Shown piece after piece: positions 1 through 8,499 of a DNA stretch of 24,690 bases (its first letter is position 1; the number at the start of each line of letters is the position of its first letter). The stretch lies in IMG/VR virus record IMGVR_UViG_3300031857_001307, positions 1-24,690 of that record; one strand, 5' to 3'. Source of the DNA: a virus. The notes under the pieces are model-generated. The model searched no databases. It saw only the letters and a list, made by a program, of their open reading frames with translations, and was not told the DNA's origin. The translations under genes were made by a program, and so were the position numbers.

Positions 1-506
1 ATCTTTTATCTGACCCTGAAACACCATTTGAAAAAATAATTATTGTTCGTCCCGCAGTTGAAGCTGAGGAAAAACTAGGTAGTTTACCAGGTGGGGTTGA
101 GGAAAAACTTGATCCGTATATCTTTCCATCTTATTACCTGTTGAATAAGATTATTGGAAAAGATGTTAGAGAAAAATTAAAAGAAATTGAAGCGATTGAA
201 GTTTTTGCTTTGGCATACATGAGAGGTATGAATATTGATAATTCAATATTGATATTTGAGGAAGCGCAAAACTCAACACCAAGCCAAATGAAGTTGTTGC
301 TTACAAGGATTGGGTTTAACTCTAAATTCTTCATATCTGGGGATTTGGAGCAGTTTGATAGACATAAAGACAAAACACATACTGGACTCTGGGATGCATT
401 ACACAAGTTCACTAATATGGAAGAAATTGCCACATTTGAATTCAAGCCAGAAGATGTTGTTAGAAATCCGATAATATCCAGAATATTGAAAAAATATGAA
501 GAATGA
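1..506 (+). CDS. phoH: PhoH-like ATPase, C-terminal part (5' end outside window)
   Basis: The reading frame is open from base 3 and has no start in the window, so only the C-terminal ~167 residues are seen. The order of motifs is that of PhoH: an arginine-proline stretch (RPAVEAEEKLGSLPGG), then AYMRGMNIDNSILIFEEAQN holding the Walker B acidic pair, then the sensor-like TRIGFNSKFFISGDLEQFD. The usual ILDEAQN is here IFEEAQN, with Glu in place of the first Asp. The missing N-terminal part should contain the Walker A loop. PhoH proteins are cytoplasmic P-loop ATPases with RNA-helicase or nuclease links, common in large phages; their phage role is not settled. An internal TTG at 141 is not a plausible start because conserved PhoH sequence lies upstream. 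The stop overlaps the next ATG (ATGA). Confidence 0.93.
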   Translation, partial: LLSDPETPFEKIIIVRPAVEAEEKLGSLPGGVEEKLDPYIFPSYYLLNKIIGKDVREKLKEIEAIEVFALAYMRGMNIDNSILIFEEAQNSTPSQMKLLLTRIGFNSKFFISGDLEQFDRHKDKTHTGLWDALHKFTNMEEIATFEFKPEDVVRNPIISRILKKYEE

Positions 507-1102
507 GAATCGGTATAGATGTAAATGGTGTGTTGAGGAATACACTGAAAAAAATCCAGCAGGAGTATGAAAAATGGTATATAGACAATCCATTTTTAGA
601 TGAGGACGAAAACACGTTCAAACGAGAGGTGTTTTCTGATGTTACTAGTTTGGAATTAACTAAACATTTATCGTTTGAAAATAATGATGATTTATATGAT
701 TTTCTATATAGAGAACATACTATGGAAATCTTCGGGCATGCTGGATCCGTGGAGAATTCAAGTATTCAAGAATTGAATGATATATATTTGGATTTTAGAG
801 ACAATCACGACTTTTATATTGTCTCTGATGAAATTGGAAAGTCAAAACCAGCGACCTTATTTTTCTTATCTAAGTTTGGATGTTTGATTGAAAATGTAAA
901 ATTTTATAGCGAATCAACAATAGATTCATTATGGGATTCAATAGATGTTTTACTTACTGCCAATCCTAAACTATTATTATCAAATCCAACAAATAAAGTG
1001 CTTATAAAATATAATACTTTATATAATGATACAATATCTGTTGGCCACGAAGTATCATTAATAAAAGAGTTGAGAGAAAAAATTAAAGAATTGTATGATT
1101 AA
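503..1102 (+). CDS. HAD-superfamily-like protein with variant motif I
   Basis: A 199-aa protein. The N-terminus RIGIDVNGVLRNT matches motif I of haloacid dehalogenase-like hydrolases (hhhhDxDG), with nucleophile Asp6. Motif II could be Ser108 in FYIVSDE, motif III Lys113 or Lys115 in GKSKP, and an acidic motif IV lies around Asp145-Asp148 (WDSIDVLL). The second motif-I aspartate, usually the general acid, is Asn8. Known members act as phosphatases or nucleotidases; with Asn at this place phosphatase activity is uncertain and the substrate is unknown. It is coupled to phoH by an ATGA overlap, and its own 3' end overlaps the next gene by 8 nt. The fold assignment rests on motifs read by eye. 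Confidence 0.65.
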   Translation: MRIGIDVNGVLRNTLKKIQQEYEKWYIDNPFLDEDENTFKREVFSDVTSLELTKHLSFENNDDLYDFLYREHTMEIFGHAGSVENSSIQELNDIYLDFRDNHDFYIVSDEIGKSKPATLFFLSKFGCLIENVKFYSESTIDSLWDSIDVLLTANPKLLLSNPTNKVLIKYNTLYNDTISVGHEVSLIKELREKIKELYD

Positions 1103-1373
1103 TGTATTAAATGAAAATTATTTTATTGACCTGGATGAGGTTGAAAGATATTTGGAAATGGATGGTGATTTTTTTATAGAATCCGGTGATACAGAAACAA
1201 AAATTAACTTGGTGAAGTTTGAATTAGTTAAAATGTTATTAGACACGGTTTTGACTGAGAATGACGTTATGATGGATGAAAGATTAGGGATGAAGATGGA
1301 GAATAAATTATCCATACCATTCAAAATTGCTTTCAATAGTTTGCTGAATAAAAAATTGATTAATCATTATTAA
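1095..1373 (+). CDS. hypothetical protein, 92 aa, acidic
   Basis: I do not recognise this family. The protein is small and soluble-looking, with an acidic N-terminal half (IDLDEVERYLEMDGDFF) and a predicted helical remainder, without Cys pairs, membrane segment or signal peptide. It overlaps the HAD-like gene by 8 nt and is followed after one base by the glycosyltransferase start (TAATATG), so it is almost surely translated from the same message. The tight packing on both sides is the main support for it being a real gene. Confidence 0.7.
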   Translation: MINVLNENYFIDLDEVERYLEMDGDFFIESGDTETKINLVKFELVKMLLDTVLTENDVMMDERLGMKMENKLSIPFKIAFNSLLNKKLINHY

Positions 1374-1374
1374 T

Positions 1375-2424
1375 ATGGAAAATTTACAAGAAAAAGTAAA
1401 ATTATCGATTTCCAACTTACGAGATAAAAAATCCAAGATATATTTCTTGGTTCAAGACACAAAAGGAAATGCGAAAGCATCTGTCCGGTTCATTTATCAA
1501 ATGGCAAGAACATTATTTGATAATGGGTTTAATCCAATAATTCTTCATGAAAAAAATGATTATACCGGAGTTTCCGAATGGTTAGATGAGAAGTATATGG
1601 AAATACCACATAAAGCGATTGAAAATCAAAACTTGGAAGTTGCTCCGGAGGATTTTATTGTGGTTCCAGAAATATTTGGGTATGTCATGGAACAAGTTAA
1701 ACAATTGCCATGCGCAAAAGTTGTTTTAACTCAATCATATTCTTATATGATGGAAACACTACAACCAGGTCAAAGTTGGTCTAACTATGGGTTTTATAAG
1801 TGTATTACAACAACTGAAAAACAAAAAGAATATATTAGTTCAATAATGAGACAAGCGACGTTTGATATTATTGAACCATACATTAGTGATGTATTTCAGC
1901 CAAAGAATGTTCCCCCTATGCCAATCATAGGTGTTCACACTAAGGAACATTCAGACACGATTAATATTATCAAAGCATTTTATTTGAAATATCCACAATA
2001 TCGCTGGTTTACTTTCAGAGATATGAGAGGATTATCCGAAGTAGAATTTGCTAAGTCGTTGAGGGATTGTTTTTTGAGTGTTTGGATTGATGATGATTCC
2101 GCGTTTGGGACTTTTCCGCTTGAAGCTATGGCGTCGGCAGTTCCGGTTATTGGTAAAATACCAAATTTACCGCCAAACTGGATGAATGAAGATAATGGTA
2201 TTTGGGTTGATAATAAAATTTCAATTGTGGATGTTATTGCTGATTTTATTCAAAATTGGTTAGAAGATGCTATAAGTGATAAACTATATAATGCTATGGA
2301 AGAAACTGCTAAAATTTATAAAAATGAAAGTGGTTTCAAAAATGAAGTTACTAAACTATTTGAAACCTATTTGAATCAACGAGCAGATGCGTTCGAAAGT
2401 CAAATAAACAAAACAGAAAATTGA
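1375..2424 (+). CDS. glycosyltransferase, GT-B fold (GT4-like)
   Basis: A 349-aa protein. The C-terminal half has the donor-binding signature of group 1/GT4 enzymes: SAFGTFPLEAMASAVPVIG at about residues 242-260. Glu250 is in the place of the second Glu of the EX7E motif, and the block is followed by an acidic loop (NEDNGIWVD). The N-terminal half reads as a Rossmann-like domain (IYFLVQDTKGNAKASVRFIY). The family transfers sugar from a nucleotide-sugar donor; the acceptor here cannot be told from sequence and could be modified phage DNA, a phage protein or a host glycan. The start lies one base after the previous stop and its own stop is one base before the next glycosyltransferase, so the two enzymes are probably made together. 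Confidence 0.82.
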   Translation: MENLQEKVKLSISNLRDKKSKIYFLVQDTKGNAKASVRFIYQMARTLFDNGFNPIILHEKNDYTGVSEWLDEKYMEIPHKAIENQNLEVAPEDFIVVPEIFGYVMEQVKQLPCAKVVLTQSYSYMMETLQPGQSWSNYGFYKCITTTEKQKEYISSIMRQATFDIIEPYISDVFQPKNVPPMPIIGVHTKEHSDTINIIKAFYLKYPQYRWFTFRDMRGLSEVEFAKSLRDCFLSVWIDDDSAFGTFPLEAMASAVPVIGKIPNLPPNWMNEDNGIWVDNKISIVDVIADFIQNWLEDAISDKLYNAMEETAKIYKNESGFKNEVTKLFETYLNQRADAFESQINKTEN

Positions 2425-2425
2425 T

Positions 2426-3232
2426 ATGGAAAATAAAGTTGACGTCTCAGTAATATTACCTATTAAATCTTCAAAAGCTAAGGACTTTGAAGAATATTTT
2501 AACAAAGCAATACAATCAATTCAAAATCAAATTACGCAGGTTAATGAACTCGTTATTGTTAGTAGTAATGAAAGTTCGTTAGTTGAATATTTGGAAAACT
2601 ATGATTTTGGAGAATTAAATGTAAAGAAAATTATTTGGGATAAAGAACCAAATTATTGTTCTCAACTCAATTTTGGTGTGGAGAATGCTTCATCGAAATG
2701 GATTTCCATTTTTGAGTTTGATGATGAATATTCAACAATATGGTTCAAAAATGTTAAAAAACATATTGAAGCATATTCAAATGTTGAGATGTTTTTACCA
2801 GTTGTGGTTGAAACTGATGACAAATCTGCTTTTGTTGGTTTTACAAATGAAGCCGTTTTTGCTGCGAATTTTTCTCAGGAAATCGGTTTTTTAACTAATG
2901 ATACATTACAAGATTATCAAAATTTTCAGACAGCTGGTTCTGTAATCAAGAAAAGTGTGTTTGAATCTTATGGTGGATTTAAACCATCAATAAAGTTGAC
3001 GTTTGTTTATGAATTCTTATTGAGGGTCACGTATAATTCTATTCCAGTTATGACAATACCAAAACTTGGGTATAAACATACTAACCTTAGGGAGGGTTCT
3101 ATATTTTGGAATTACAAACATGGCGATGCAAAAATGCTAGAAGATGAAGTTAAATTCTGGATTCAAAGCGCAAAGAAAGAATATTTCTTTAAGGACGATA
3201 GAGCCATAACGTATGGAGATATTGAATCATAA
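2426..3232 (+). CDS. glycosyltransferase, GT-A fold (GT2-like)
   Basis: A 268-aa protein. The N-terminus DVSVILPIKSS followed by NELVIVSSNESS is the nucleotide-binding start of GT2 enzymes. The acidic EFDDEYS around residues 97-102 (Asp99, Asp100) stands in for the metal-binding DXD motif. A later ETAGS-like segment (FQTAGSVIKKSVFESYGGF) matches the acceptor-side region where GT2 proteins carry a conserved Gly-Gly-Phe. It uses a nucleotide sugar; donor and acceptor are unknown. It directly follows the GT-B enzyme, and its TAA stop abuts the ATG of the sigma-factor gene with no spacer, which suggests translational coupling. Confidence 0.82.
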   Translation: MENKVDVSVILPIKSSKAKDFEEYFNKAIQSIQNQITQVNELVIVSSNESSLVEYLENYDFGELNVKKIIWDKEPNYCSQLNFGVENASSKWISIFEFDDEYSTIWFKNVKKHIEAYSNVEMFLPVVVETDDKSAFVGFTNEAVFAANFSQEIGFLTNDTLQDYQNFQTAGSVIKKSVFESYGGFKPSIKLTFVYEFLLRVTYNSIPVMTIPKLGYKHTNLREGSIFWNYKHGDAKMLEDEVKFWIQSAKKEYFFKDDRAITYGDIES

Positions 3233-3979
3233 ATGCTCGAAACCCAGTCTGGAAATACAGAAAATGGGGTGTCAAAAAAGAGAGGTAGAAAATCAATTAA
3301 AGAAAATTATTTCGATGTAAGAGAAGAAGATGCTGTAAGAAGTTTTTTAATTGCAGAATCCTTTGAAGAAAAAAATTTAATTTATAATGAATTTCTAAGA
3401 GGTCCTCTTGATAAAATGATTTCCTCAATCATAAGACGATATAAGTTATATCGGAAAGATATGGATTTTACTGAAATTCATACAGACACACATTCTTTCT
3501 TGATGACAAAAGTTGATAAATTTAAACCATCAAAAAACAAGAAAGCTTACTCTTACTTTGGAACTATTTGTAAAAATTACCTTATGGGTCAAATTATTAA
3601 AGACCAGAAGGAAACAAATAGAAAAATATCATACGAAGATATTTCTTCATCGCTTGAAGAACGCCCGGATATGATTTATAGGATTGATGAAGAAAACGTT
3701 GATCCTAATATAGTCATTTTAAGTTATTTGGCGGAATTGAAAGAATACATTGAATTAGAATCACTCAACGAAAACGAGAAAAAGTTGGGTTATGCTTTGG
3801 TTGATTTGTTTGACAATTATGAAACAATATTTTCTAGCGCAGATAATAACAAATTTAATAAAAATGTCATATTACTTTTTCTTCGTGAGATGACTAATTT
3901 GAGTACAAAAGAAATTAGAAGTTCAATCAAAAAGTTCAAAAAACTATATTTAGTTATTCAGTATAAGATGAAAAACTAA
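3233..3979 (+). CDS. 55: late-transcription sigma factor, T4 gp55-like
   Basis: A 248-aa protein. The core of about residues 60-125 reads as sigma region 2: a helix with IIRRYKLYRKDMDF, then FKPSKNKKAYSYFGTICKN, which matches the T4 gp55 pattern of FDP-x-K-x-x-KAFAYF followed by a helix. The N-terminus is basic (KKRGRKSIK) and the C-terminus ends in a basic helical stretch. T4 gp55 replaces the host sigma on RNA polymerase and recognises only a short -10-type late promoter, working with gp33 and the gp45 clamp; neither partner is recognised here. It sits just before the first structural genes, and a repeated ATATTTAT motif begins right after its stop (3986). A general RpoD-type sigma is less likely because region 4 is not evident. 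Confidence 0.75.
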   Translation: MLETQSGNTENGVSKKRGRKSIKENYFDVREEDAVRSFLIAESFEEKNLIYNEFLRGPLDKMISSIIRRYKLYRKDMDFTEIHTDTHSFLMTKVDKFKPSKNKKAYSYFGTICKNYLMGQIIKDQKETNRKISYEDISSSLEERPDMIYRIDEENVDPNIVILSYLAELKEYIELESLNENEKKLGYALVDLFDNYETIFSSADNNKFNKNVILLFLREMTNLSTKEIRSSIKKFKKLYLVIQYKMKN

Positions 3980-3985
3980 ACAATA

Positions 3986-3993
3986 ATATTTAT
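3986..3993 (+). promoter_or_regulatory. ATATTTAT motif, candidate late promoter element
   Basis: ATATTTAT in the context TAATATTTATTAG, in the 18-nt gap between the sigma gene and the 121-aa gene. It ends only 4 nt before the ATG. If it acts as a -10 element, the transcript would be nearly leaderless. Confidence 0.45.
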
Positions 3994-3997
3994 TAGT

Positions 3998-4363
3998 ATG
4001 CCAAGACCACAAAGAAAAGAAATAGATTTTACAAAAGAGTCCATATTATCTCTTATGCAAGAGATATATAATGAACTAGTTGAGCAAAGACAAACGGCAA
4101 TTAGAATTCAAAATAAAATGCTTTCTATGCTCAAGGACCCAGATGATATGAAAACTATCGGTCCTGTTATTGAAAAACAACAAAAAATCGTCAACGACTG
4201 TGTTGACAAAAAATTGGGATTATCCAAATTGCAATCTAGTATTTGGGAGAAATCAAATAACACCCAAGAAACTTTTTCTATGGCTGATTTAGATGATGAT
4301 TTAATTCAAAATCTAATAAATAAAGATGTGAATAACACAGAAGAAGTTTATAAAATGAAATAA
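3998..4363 (+). CDS. hypothetical helical protein, 121 aa
   Basis: Not recognised. The N-terminus is basic (PRPQRKEIDF), followed by two long predicted helices rich in Gln, Lys and Glu (about residues 12-90) that could form a coiled coil. The tail is acidic (MADLDDDLIQNLINKD). There are no membrane segments. It is the first gene after the sigma factor, preceded by the repeated ATATTTAT motif, and it ends one base before the start of the 706-aa virion protein. That position suggests a late, assembly-related role (chaperone, minor tail protein or late-transcription partner). These are inferences from position only. Confidence 0.72.
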   Translation: MPRPQRKEIDFTKESILSLMQEIYNELVEQRQTAIRIQNKMLSMLKDPDDMKTIGPVIEKQQKIVNDCVDKKLGLSKLQSSIWEKSNNTQETFSMADLDDDLIQNLINKDVNNTEEVYKMK

Positions 4364-4364
4364 A

Positions 4365-6485
4365 ATGCAATCAATAGATATTTCCCAAGCTTCCAAATCT
4401 ATTGAAGAGCAAATAAAAGCCATCAAAGATTATAACGCAACTTCTGCTGCGGCAAAAGAAGCGCAAAGAACTGAAGGAAATTCTTTAAGTCAATCTGTTG
4501 ATAATCTATCCCAACAATTAAACAAAATAACTCAGGATGTAAAAAGATATCAAAGAGATAATCTTTCATCCATGGACAACCTGTTAAATTATTTGGGATT
4601 AACAAGTGGGACTGGACCACAAACCCTACAATATCTCCGAAAAAAAATTATTGAGACCGCAACAAAAATAGAACCTGAAATTCAAAATATTTTGGCAAAA
4701 CAGACTATTAGAATTTTGGGGTGCTCTCAAGAACAAACTTTTGACGGATTTGCTTTATCCGCTGAAGATTTACAAATAATGCCGTTGCCCCAGCGTCCGG
4801 TGTCTGAAGGTATATACATTCCTATTGAGTCATTAGATTTTTTTGGAAATCTTAAACAAACTTTGGATTCTAATTATGGAAAGTTTTTTTATGAAAAGGA
4901 AACACCGGCTGCTGATAGTAATTTTGTCCCTTATGGTGGTAGATTAAAATTCCCCATGAATAAAACGTTAAACGTTTTGATGACGGAGAATAATGCTGGT
5001 AGGTCATATGCTGAAATTTTTGGTCGCAATTACCAGGGTGAATCAACGCAACCATTATTTGACATACAATACACGGATACAAATGGAGTTACACAGGGAA
5101 ATTATTTCCGAGTGGCTTTGATTGATAGGGAGCAACAAAATGGAACAAAGTTAAATACAATCGCAAATTATGTTAGGGATTATTATTCCACGATAAAATT
5201 GGTGGATCCGGTTTTAATTGGCGCTCAGGTCGCGAATTTGCTTACGGGAGCTATTAGTATGCAAGCCCAAAGAAGCACTGCGGAGATTACCAATCAAACG
5301 GCTTTTGGGTTAATAGTTCAAAGGATATTGGGTTTATGTTTTGATAGTCGTGCTGAAATTGATGTAAGCGGCATTTCCAAAATTGCGGAGTTGGATGGTG
5401 TTGATGATTCTTTTTTTGAATTTACGGATATTGATTTAAGAAAGATTGATATTGCGATTGCTAATATCCAGCAGGGTATTGCGCAATTTGAGGATTGTGG
5501 TAATGTAAAATTGCCAGTCAATTCAAAAGTTGTTATTGATGAATTGATTACGTTTAGGGATAAATTAACTGGAAATACTGATAGTGAAAACGTCCAAGGT
5601 GTTCAAGATGTAATTGACGCTGTGTTAAACAACGACATTTGGCGTAAGGAAATTACGGATGGACTTGGTTTGGATGTGTCGGTTAATAAAAATGTAATTA
5701 AGCAGATGCCGATTGCTGTTGCTTCGGCTATATTGACGCCAAAGGTTTTATTGCCGATTTATGCTTTGCTGGCGGTAGTTCAAAATCAAGCAAGTTTGAA
5801 CTATAATAATACCGTCAATAATGTTAATAACCAAACGGCAAACGCAAATGCTTTTACAAATTCAGCGGGCAATCTTTCCGGTCAGGCGGTAAATGTTGTA
5901 AATGATGGGGTTGATTTCTTGAAACAATTTAGGTCGTTTAGTATTGAGGTGATTTCAGAAATAAATTCTATTTTCTTGAAAACGCTTTTTGATTTATTGA
6001 AGCGTGATATTATTAGATTGATGACCACGGTTATTGGTGATGTTAATAAATCCACGAGATTAAAAAATCAAAAAATTATAACCAGATTGGTTCAAGTTGC
6101 CGCTATTGTCGCGCAATCTTTGGTGCTTTTGGATGATGCCAGAAAATGTAAAAGTTTGTTGAGTAGCATTCAAAACTTATTGAATTTAATTAACGGAGGA
6201 AGTAGTTTGGCGGCTCAAGTTAGAATACCCGAACCTTTATTGTTTTTGGCAGAGTTCTTGCCAGGGTATTCGCCAGAAAGGGCAACAATCAATATTATAA
6301 AAACCATGCAGTCATTCGGATTGGAAACCGGCCCTCTACCCGGAGGTTCGCCAAACCTTATGGCATTATATACCTACGCCGTAACAAAAGGTATGGATGA
6401 AGAAGAAACCGCAAATGGTAAAATCCAAGCGGTGGGACTTACTCCTCCCGTCGTAGGTGGATTAGTTAAAGTGACTGGAAAATGA
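4365..6485 (+). CDS. probable virion structural protein, 706 aa
   Basis: No family recognised. The N-terminal ~80 residues are helical and Gln/Asn-rich (SKSIEEQIKAIKDYN, NLSQQLNKITQDVKRYQRDN). A middle part of mixed composition carries aromatic and Gly-Asn turns typical of virion proteins (ENNAGRSYAEIFGRNYQGES). A hydrophobic stretch at about residues 449-472 (PIAVASAILTPKVLLPIYAL) is followed by an Asn-rich linker. The C-terminus is Gly/Pro-rich. It is next to the baseplate hub-like gene and coupled to the 68-aa gene by an ATGA overlap, so a baseplate or tail role is the best guess. The hydrophobic helix could be membrane-active or simply buried; a tape measure is less likely given the modest length. 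Confidence 0.75.
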   Translation: MQSIDISQASKSIEEQIKAIKDYNATSAAAKEAQRTEGNSLSQSVDNLSQQLNKITQDVKRYQRDNLSSMDNLLNYLGLTSGTGPQTLQYLRKKIIETATKIEPEIQNILAKQTIRILGCSQEQTFDGFALSAEDLQIMPLPQRPVSEGIYIPIESLDFFGNLKQTLDSNYGKFFYEKETPAADSNFVPYGGRLKFPMNKTLNVLMTENNAGRSYAEIFGRNYQGESTQPLFDIQYTDTNGVTQGNYFRVALIDREQQNGTKLNTIANYVRDYYSTIKLVDPVLIGAQVANLLTGAISMQAQRSTAEITNQTAFGLIVQRILGLCFDSRAEIDVSGISKIAELDGVDDSFFEFTDIDLRKIDIAIANIQQGIAQFEDCGNVKLPVNSKVVIDELITFRDKLTGNTDSENVQGVQDVIDAVLNNDIWRKEITDGLGLDVSVNKNVIKQMPIAVASAILTPKVLLPIYALLAVVQNQASLNYNNTVNNVNNQTANANAFTNSAGNLSGQAVNVVNDGVDFLKQFRSFSIEVISEINSIFLKTLFDLLKRDIIRLMTTVIGDVNKSTRLKNQKIITRLVQVAAIVAQSLVLLDDARKCKSLLSSIQNLLNLINGGSSLAAQVRIPEPLLFLAEFLPGYSPERATINIIKTMQSFGLETGPLPGGSPNLMALYTYAVTKGMDEEETANGKIQAVGLTPPVVGGLVKVTGK

Positions 6486-6688
6486 CAAAACAAGATATTG
6501 AAATAATTCTGGAAGAAGTAAAAGATTTGGTAAATCTGCCAAATAATAAATTAATAAGTTTGATGGATAAACTTTCAACCGAATTTGATGAAACAAAAAA
6601 TTCAATAATTGATTTGAGTTATCATTTAGATAATGTGGAAGCTTTGTATAATAAAATATTGAACGAATACGAAAAAAGGAGTAAATGA
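6482..6688 (+). CDS. small coiled-coil protein, 68 aa
   Basis: Short, highly charged and almost wholly helical by composition (IEIILEEVKDLVNLPNN, VEALYNKILNEYEKRSK), with heptad-like spacing of Leu and Ile. It overlaps the gene before and the gene after by 4 nt (ATGA at both ends), which argues strongly for it being translated. No known family is recognised. A chaperone or small structural partner of the flanking virion proteins is possible. Confidence 0.72.
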   Translation: MTKQDIEIILEEVKDLVNLPNNKLISLMDKLSTEFDETKNSIIDLSYHLDNVEALYNKILNEYEKRSK

Positions 6689-8478
6689 GCCAACAATTAT
6701 TTTATCAGTGCCAAGTTCTCAATATTGACGACCCATTAATGTTGGGTAGGGTCAGAGGAAGAAGGTTAATTGATAATTATGATGACATATTAAAATCAAT
6801 CTCAGATCCACCATGGAACGAACAAACCGATATATGGACGGAGCGAGACCCTTTTGTATTTCAACCATTATTACCTTATTATGTTTATCAAACACCAAAG
6901 GTAGATGAAATGGTGTTGGTGATGTATCTAACATCCGATGTTCCATTCATTAACCAATATTATGTTCAAAGCACATTTTATTCCCCAACTTCAACGAATT
7001 TCCAATATTATCAAGGTGGGAATAAATTCACCGGAACTGGAATTCAAATCAAAAATCCAAAGCCATTAAAAAATCTTGATGGGACATATACGGATAAGGA
7101 AAAGCATAAAGGAGTTTTTCCGGAACCGGGAGATAATGCTTTGCTTGGTCGTGGAAGTGCGGATGTGATTGTCAAAGAAAACGATGTTTTAATTAGAGCG
7201 GGAAAGTTTAAGGGAAACAATTTGTATCCAAATGTTATTCCTGGCGCAAATGATTTGCGAGGATTTTTCCAATTGTCAAAGTTCAATCGGGAAACATCAA
7301 ACTTAAAAAGCAAAAAATACACTTACGTAAATGAGGTTGTGTTTCCGGTTAAGTATCTGGTTGAATACCATATAACAAACCCAGAAAACGCCAACAATAA
7401 GTTTAATGGTTATATCTTTTTATATCAGCTTAAAGCGAATAATGTGACGGCATCAAACAATCTTACTGTCAGCAGTGCTGTTCCGCAGAACTTGAAGACT
7501 TTGGTTGTTATGAAAGATTTTACCAATTTGACAATAACCGAGGTTTCAAATTTCATTAACAATTTTTTGAAAACCTGTAATGACAAAAATGTTGATGACG
7601 AGGGAAATATTTTGTTTCCGAACAATCAAAAGTTTCCAATATTTTATCGTCCATTAACCACGGATTATGAATTGATGTCCTCGCAACCAATTCCAATTCC
7701 AGCGATAAACTCTGATTATGAATGTCAGGGGTCGCTTGTAGAAAACGCGGATGGGTGCTCAATAACAATTACGGTTCAGAATTTAACAACATCCCAGGTG
7801 GTTATAAGCGAACAAGCAATTGGGAACTGTTCCGAGATTCCGCAGTTATATACAATTGTATTAACAAATGTTATGGAACAAGTTGAAGAACTGGGGTTGG
7901 GGTATGTGTTGATTCCAACCTTACAAGATATTCAGGATGGGGTGCCACCACAAATTCCACCGATTAACGGATTTTCAGATGGACTTGCACAAGCAAACCT
8001 CGCACAAATATATCAAAACGTTAAATTATATTCCGGAATTGAGGGTGGATATGGTTTGATTTATAAGCAAGGTCAGGTTGGAACCCCAATCGATATTCAA
8101 ACAAAAGTGGAACCGCAATCACAAGTAAATCCTATCAGCACAACGATTGGGGCGCTTGGTGCTGACAAATTATATTTCTTATCGCATTTGACATCAATTC
8201 CGGGAAAGAAAAAAATTAATTTTGATAGAACGTTATATGGCATCACGGAAGAACAATTCGCGAATGAAATATTACCAAACACATCCAGTTTTGTAAGAGG
8301 GGAAGAATTGATTGAAATATTAAATTTGATTGTTGAGTTTTTAATAACTCACGTTCATCCATTCCCAGGGCGAGCCCCACTTCCAACAACAAGGTCAAAT
8401 ATGCAACTTTCAACATTAAAAAATGCCATGCAAAATGCGACAAACACCATGTTAAATAAGAATATCAGACTTAATTGA
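6685..8478 (+). CDS. baseplate hub/spike protein with gp5/VgrG-like OB domain
   Basis: A 597-aa protein. The first ~95 residues fit the OB-fold domain of T4 gp5 and related spike proteins: NIDDPLMLGRVRGRRL, then an acidic loop, then FQPLLPYYVYQTPKVDEMVLVMYL, where the P-K-V-D-E-M-V-L segment is the usual 'PxxGDEVLV' strand. The middle is rich in beta-type sequence. Near the C-terminus, THVHPFPGRAPLPTT (His556 and His558) is an HxH arrangement like the metal-binding tips of contractile-tail spikes. No lysozyme domain of the T4 gp5 type is visible. It acts in the baseplate, outside the cell, during membrane puncture. The Walker-like or enzyme motifs expected of other functions are absent. It is coupled to the upstream 68-aa gene (ATGA). 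Confidence 0.7.
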   Translation: MSQQLFYQCQVLNIDDPLMLGRVRGRRLIDNYDDILKSISDPPWNEQTDIWTERDPFVFQPLLPYYVYQTPKVDEMVLVMYLTSDVPFINQYYVQSTFYSPTSTNFQYYQGGNKFTGTGIQIKNPKPLKNLDGTYTDKEKHKGVFPEPGDNALLGRGSADVIVKENDVLIRAGKFKGNNLYPNVIPGANDLRGFFQLSKFNRETSNLKSKKYTYVNEVVFPVKYLVEYHITNPENANNKFNGYIFLYQLKANNVTASNNLTVSSAVPQNLKTLVVMKDFTNLTITEVSNFINNFLKTCNDKNVDDEGNILFPNNQKFPIFYRPLTTDYELMSSQPIPIPAINSDYECQGSLVENADGCSITITVQNLTTSQVVISEQAIGNCSEIPQLYTIVLTNVMEQVEELGLGYVLIPTLQDIQDGVPPQIPPINGFSDGLAQANLAQIYQNVKLYSGIEGGYGLIYKQGQVGTPIDIQTKVEPQSQVNPISTTIGALGADKLYFLSHLTSIPGKKKINFDRTLYGITEEQFANEILPNTSSFVRGEELIEILNLIVEFLITHVHPFPGRAPLPTTRSNMQLSTLKNAMQNATNTMLNKNIRLN

Positions 8479-8485
8479 TATTTAT
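8478..8485 (+). promoter_or_regulatory. ATATTTAT motif, candidate late promoter element
   Basis: ATATTTAT in the context TTGATATTTATTATT, overlapping the stop codon of the hub gene. It ends 14 nt before the ATG of the 500-aa virion gene. Confidence 0.45.
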
Positions 8486-8499
8486 TATTAAAAAATGAC

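Noticed and set aside
8495-8497. ATG at 8495 as start of the 500-aa virion gene
   Set aside because: It is out of frame with the conserved reading frame, which starts at 8500.
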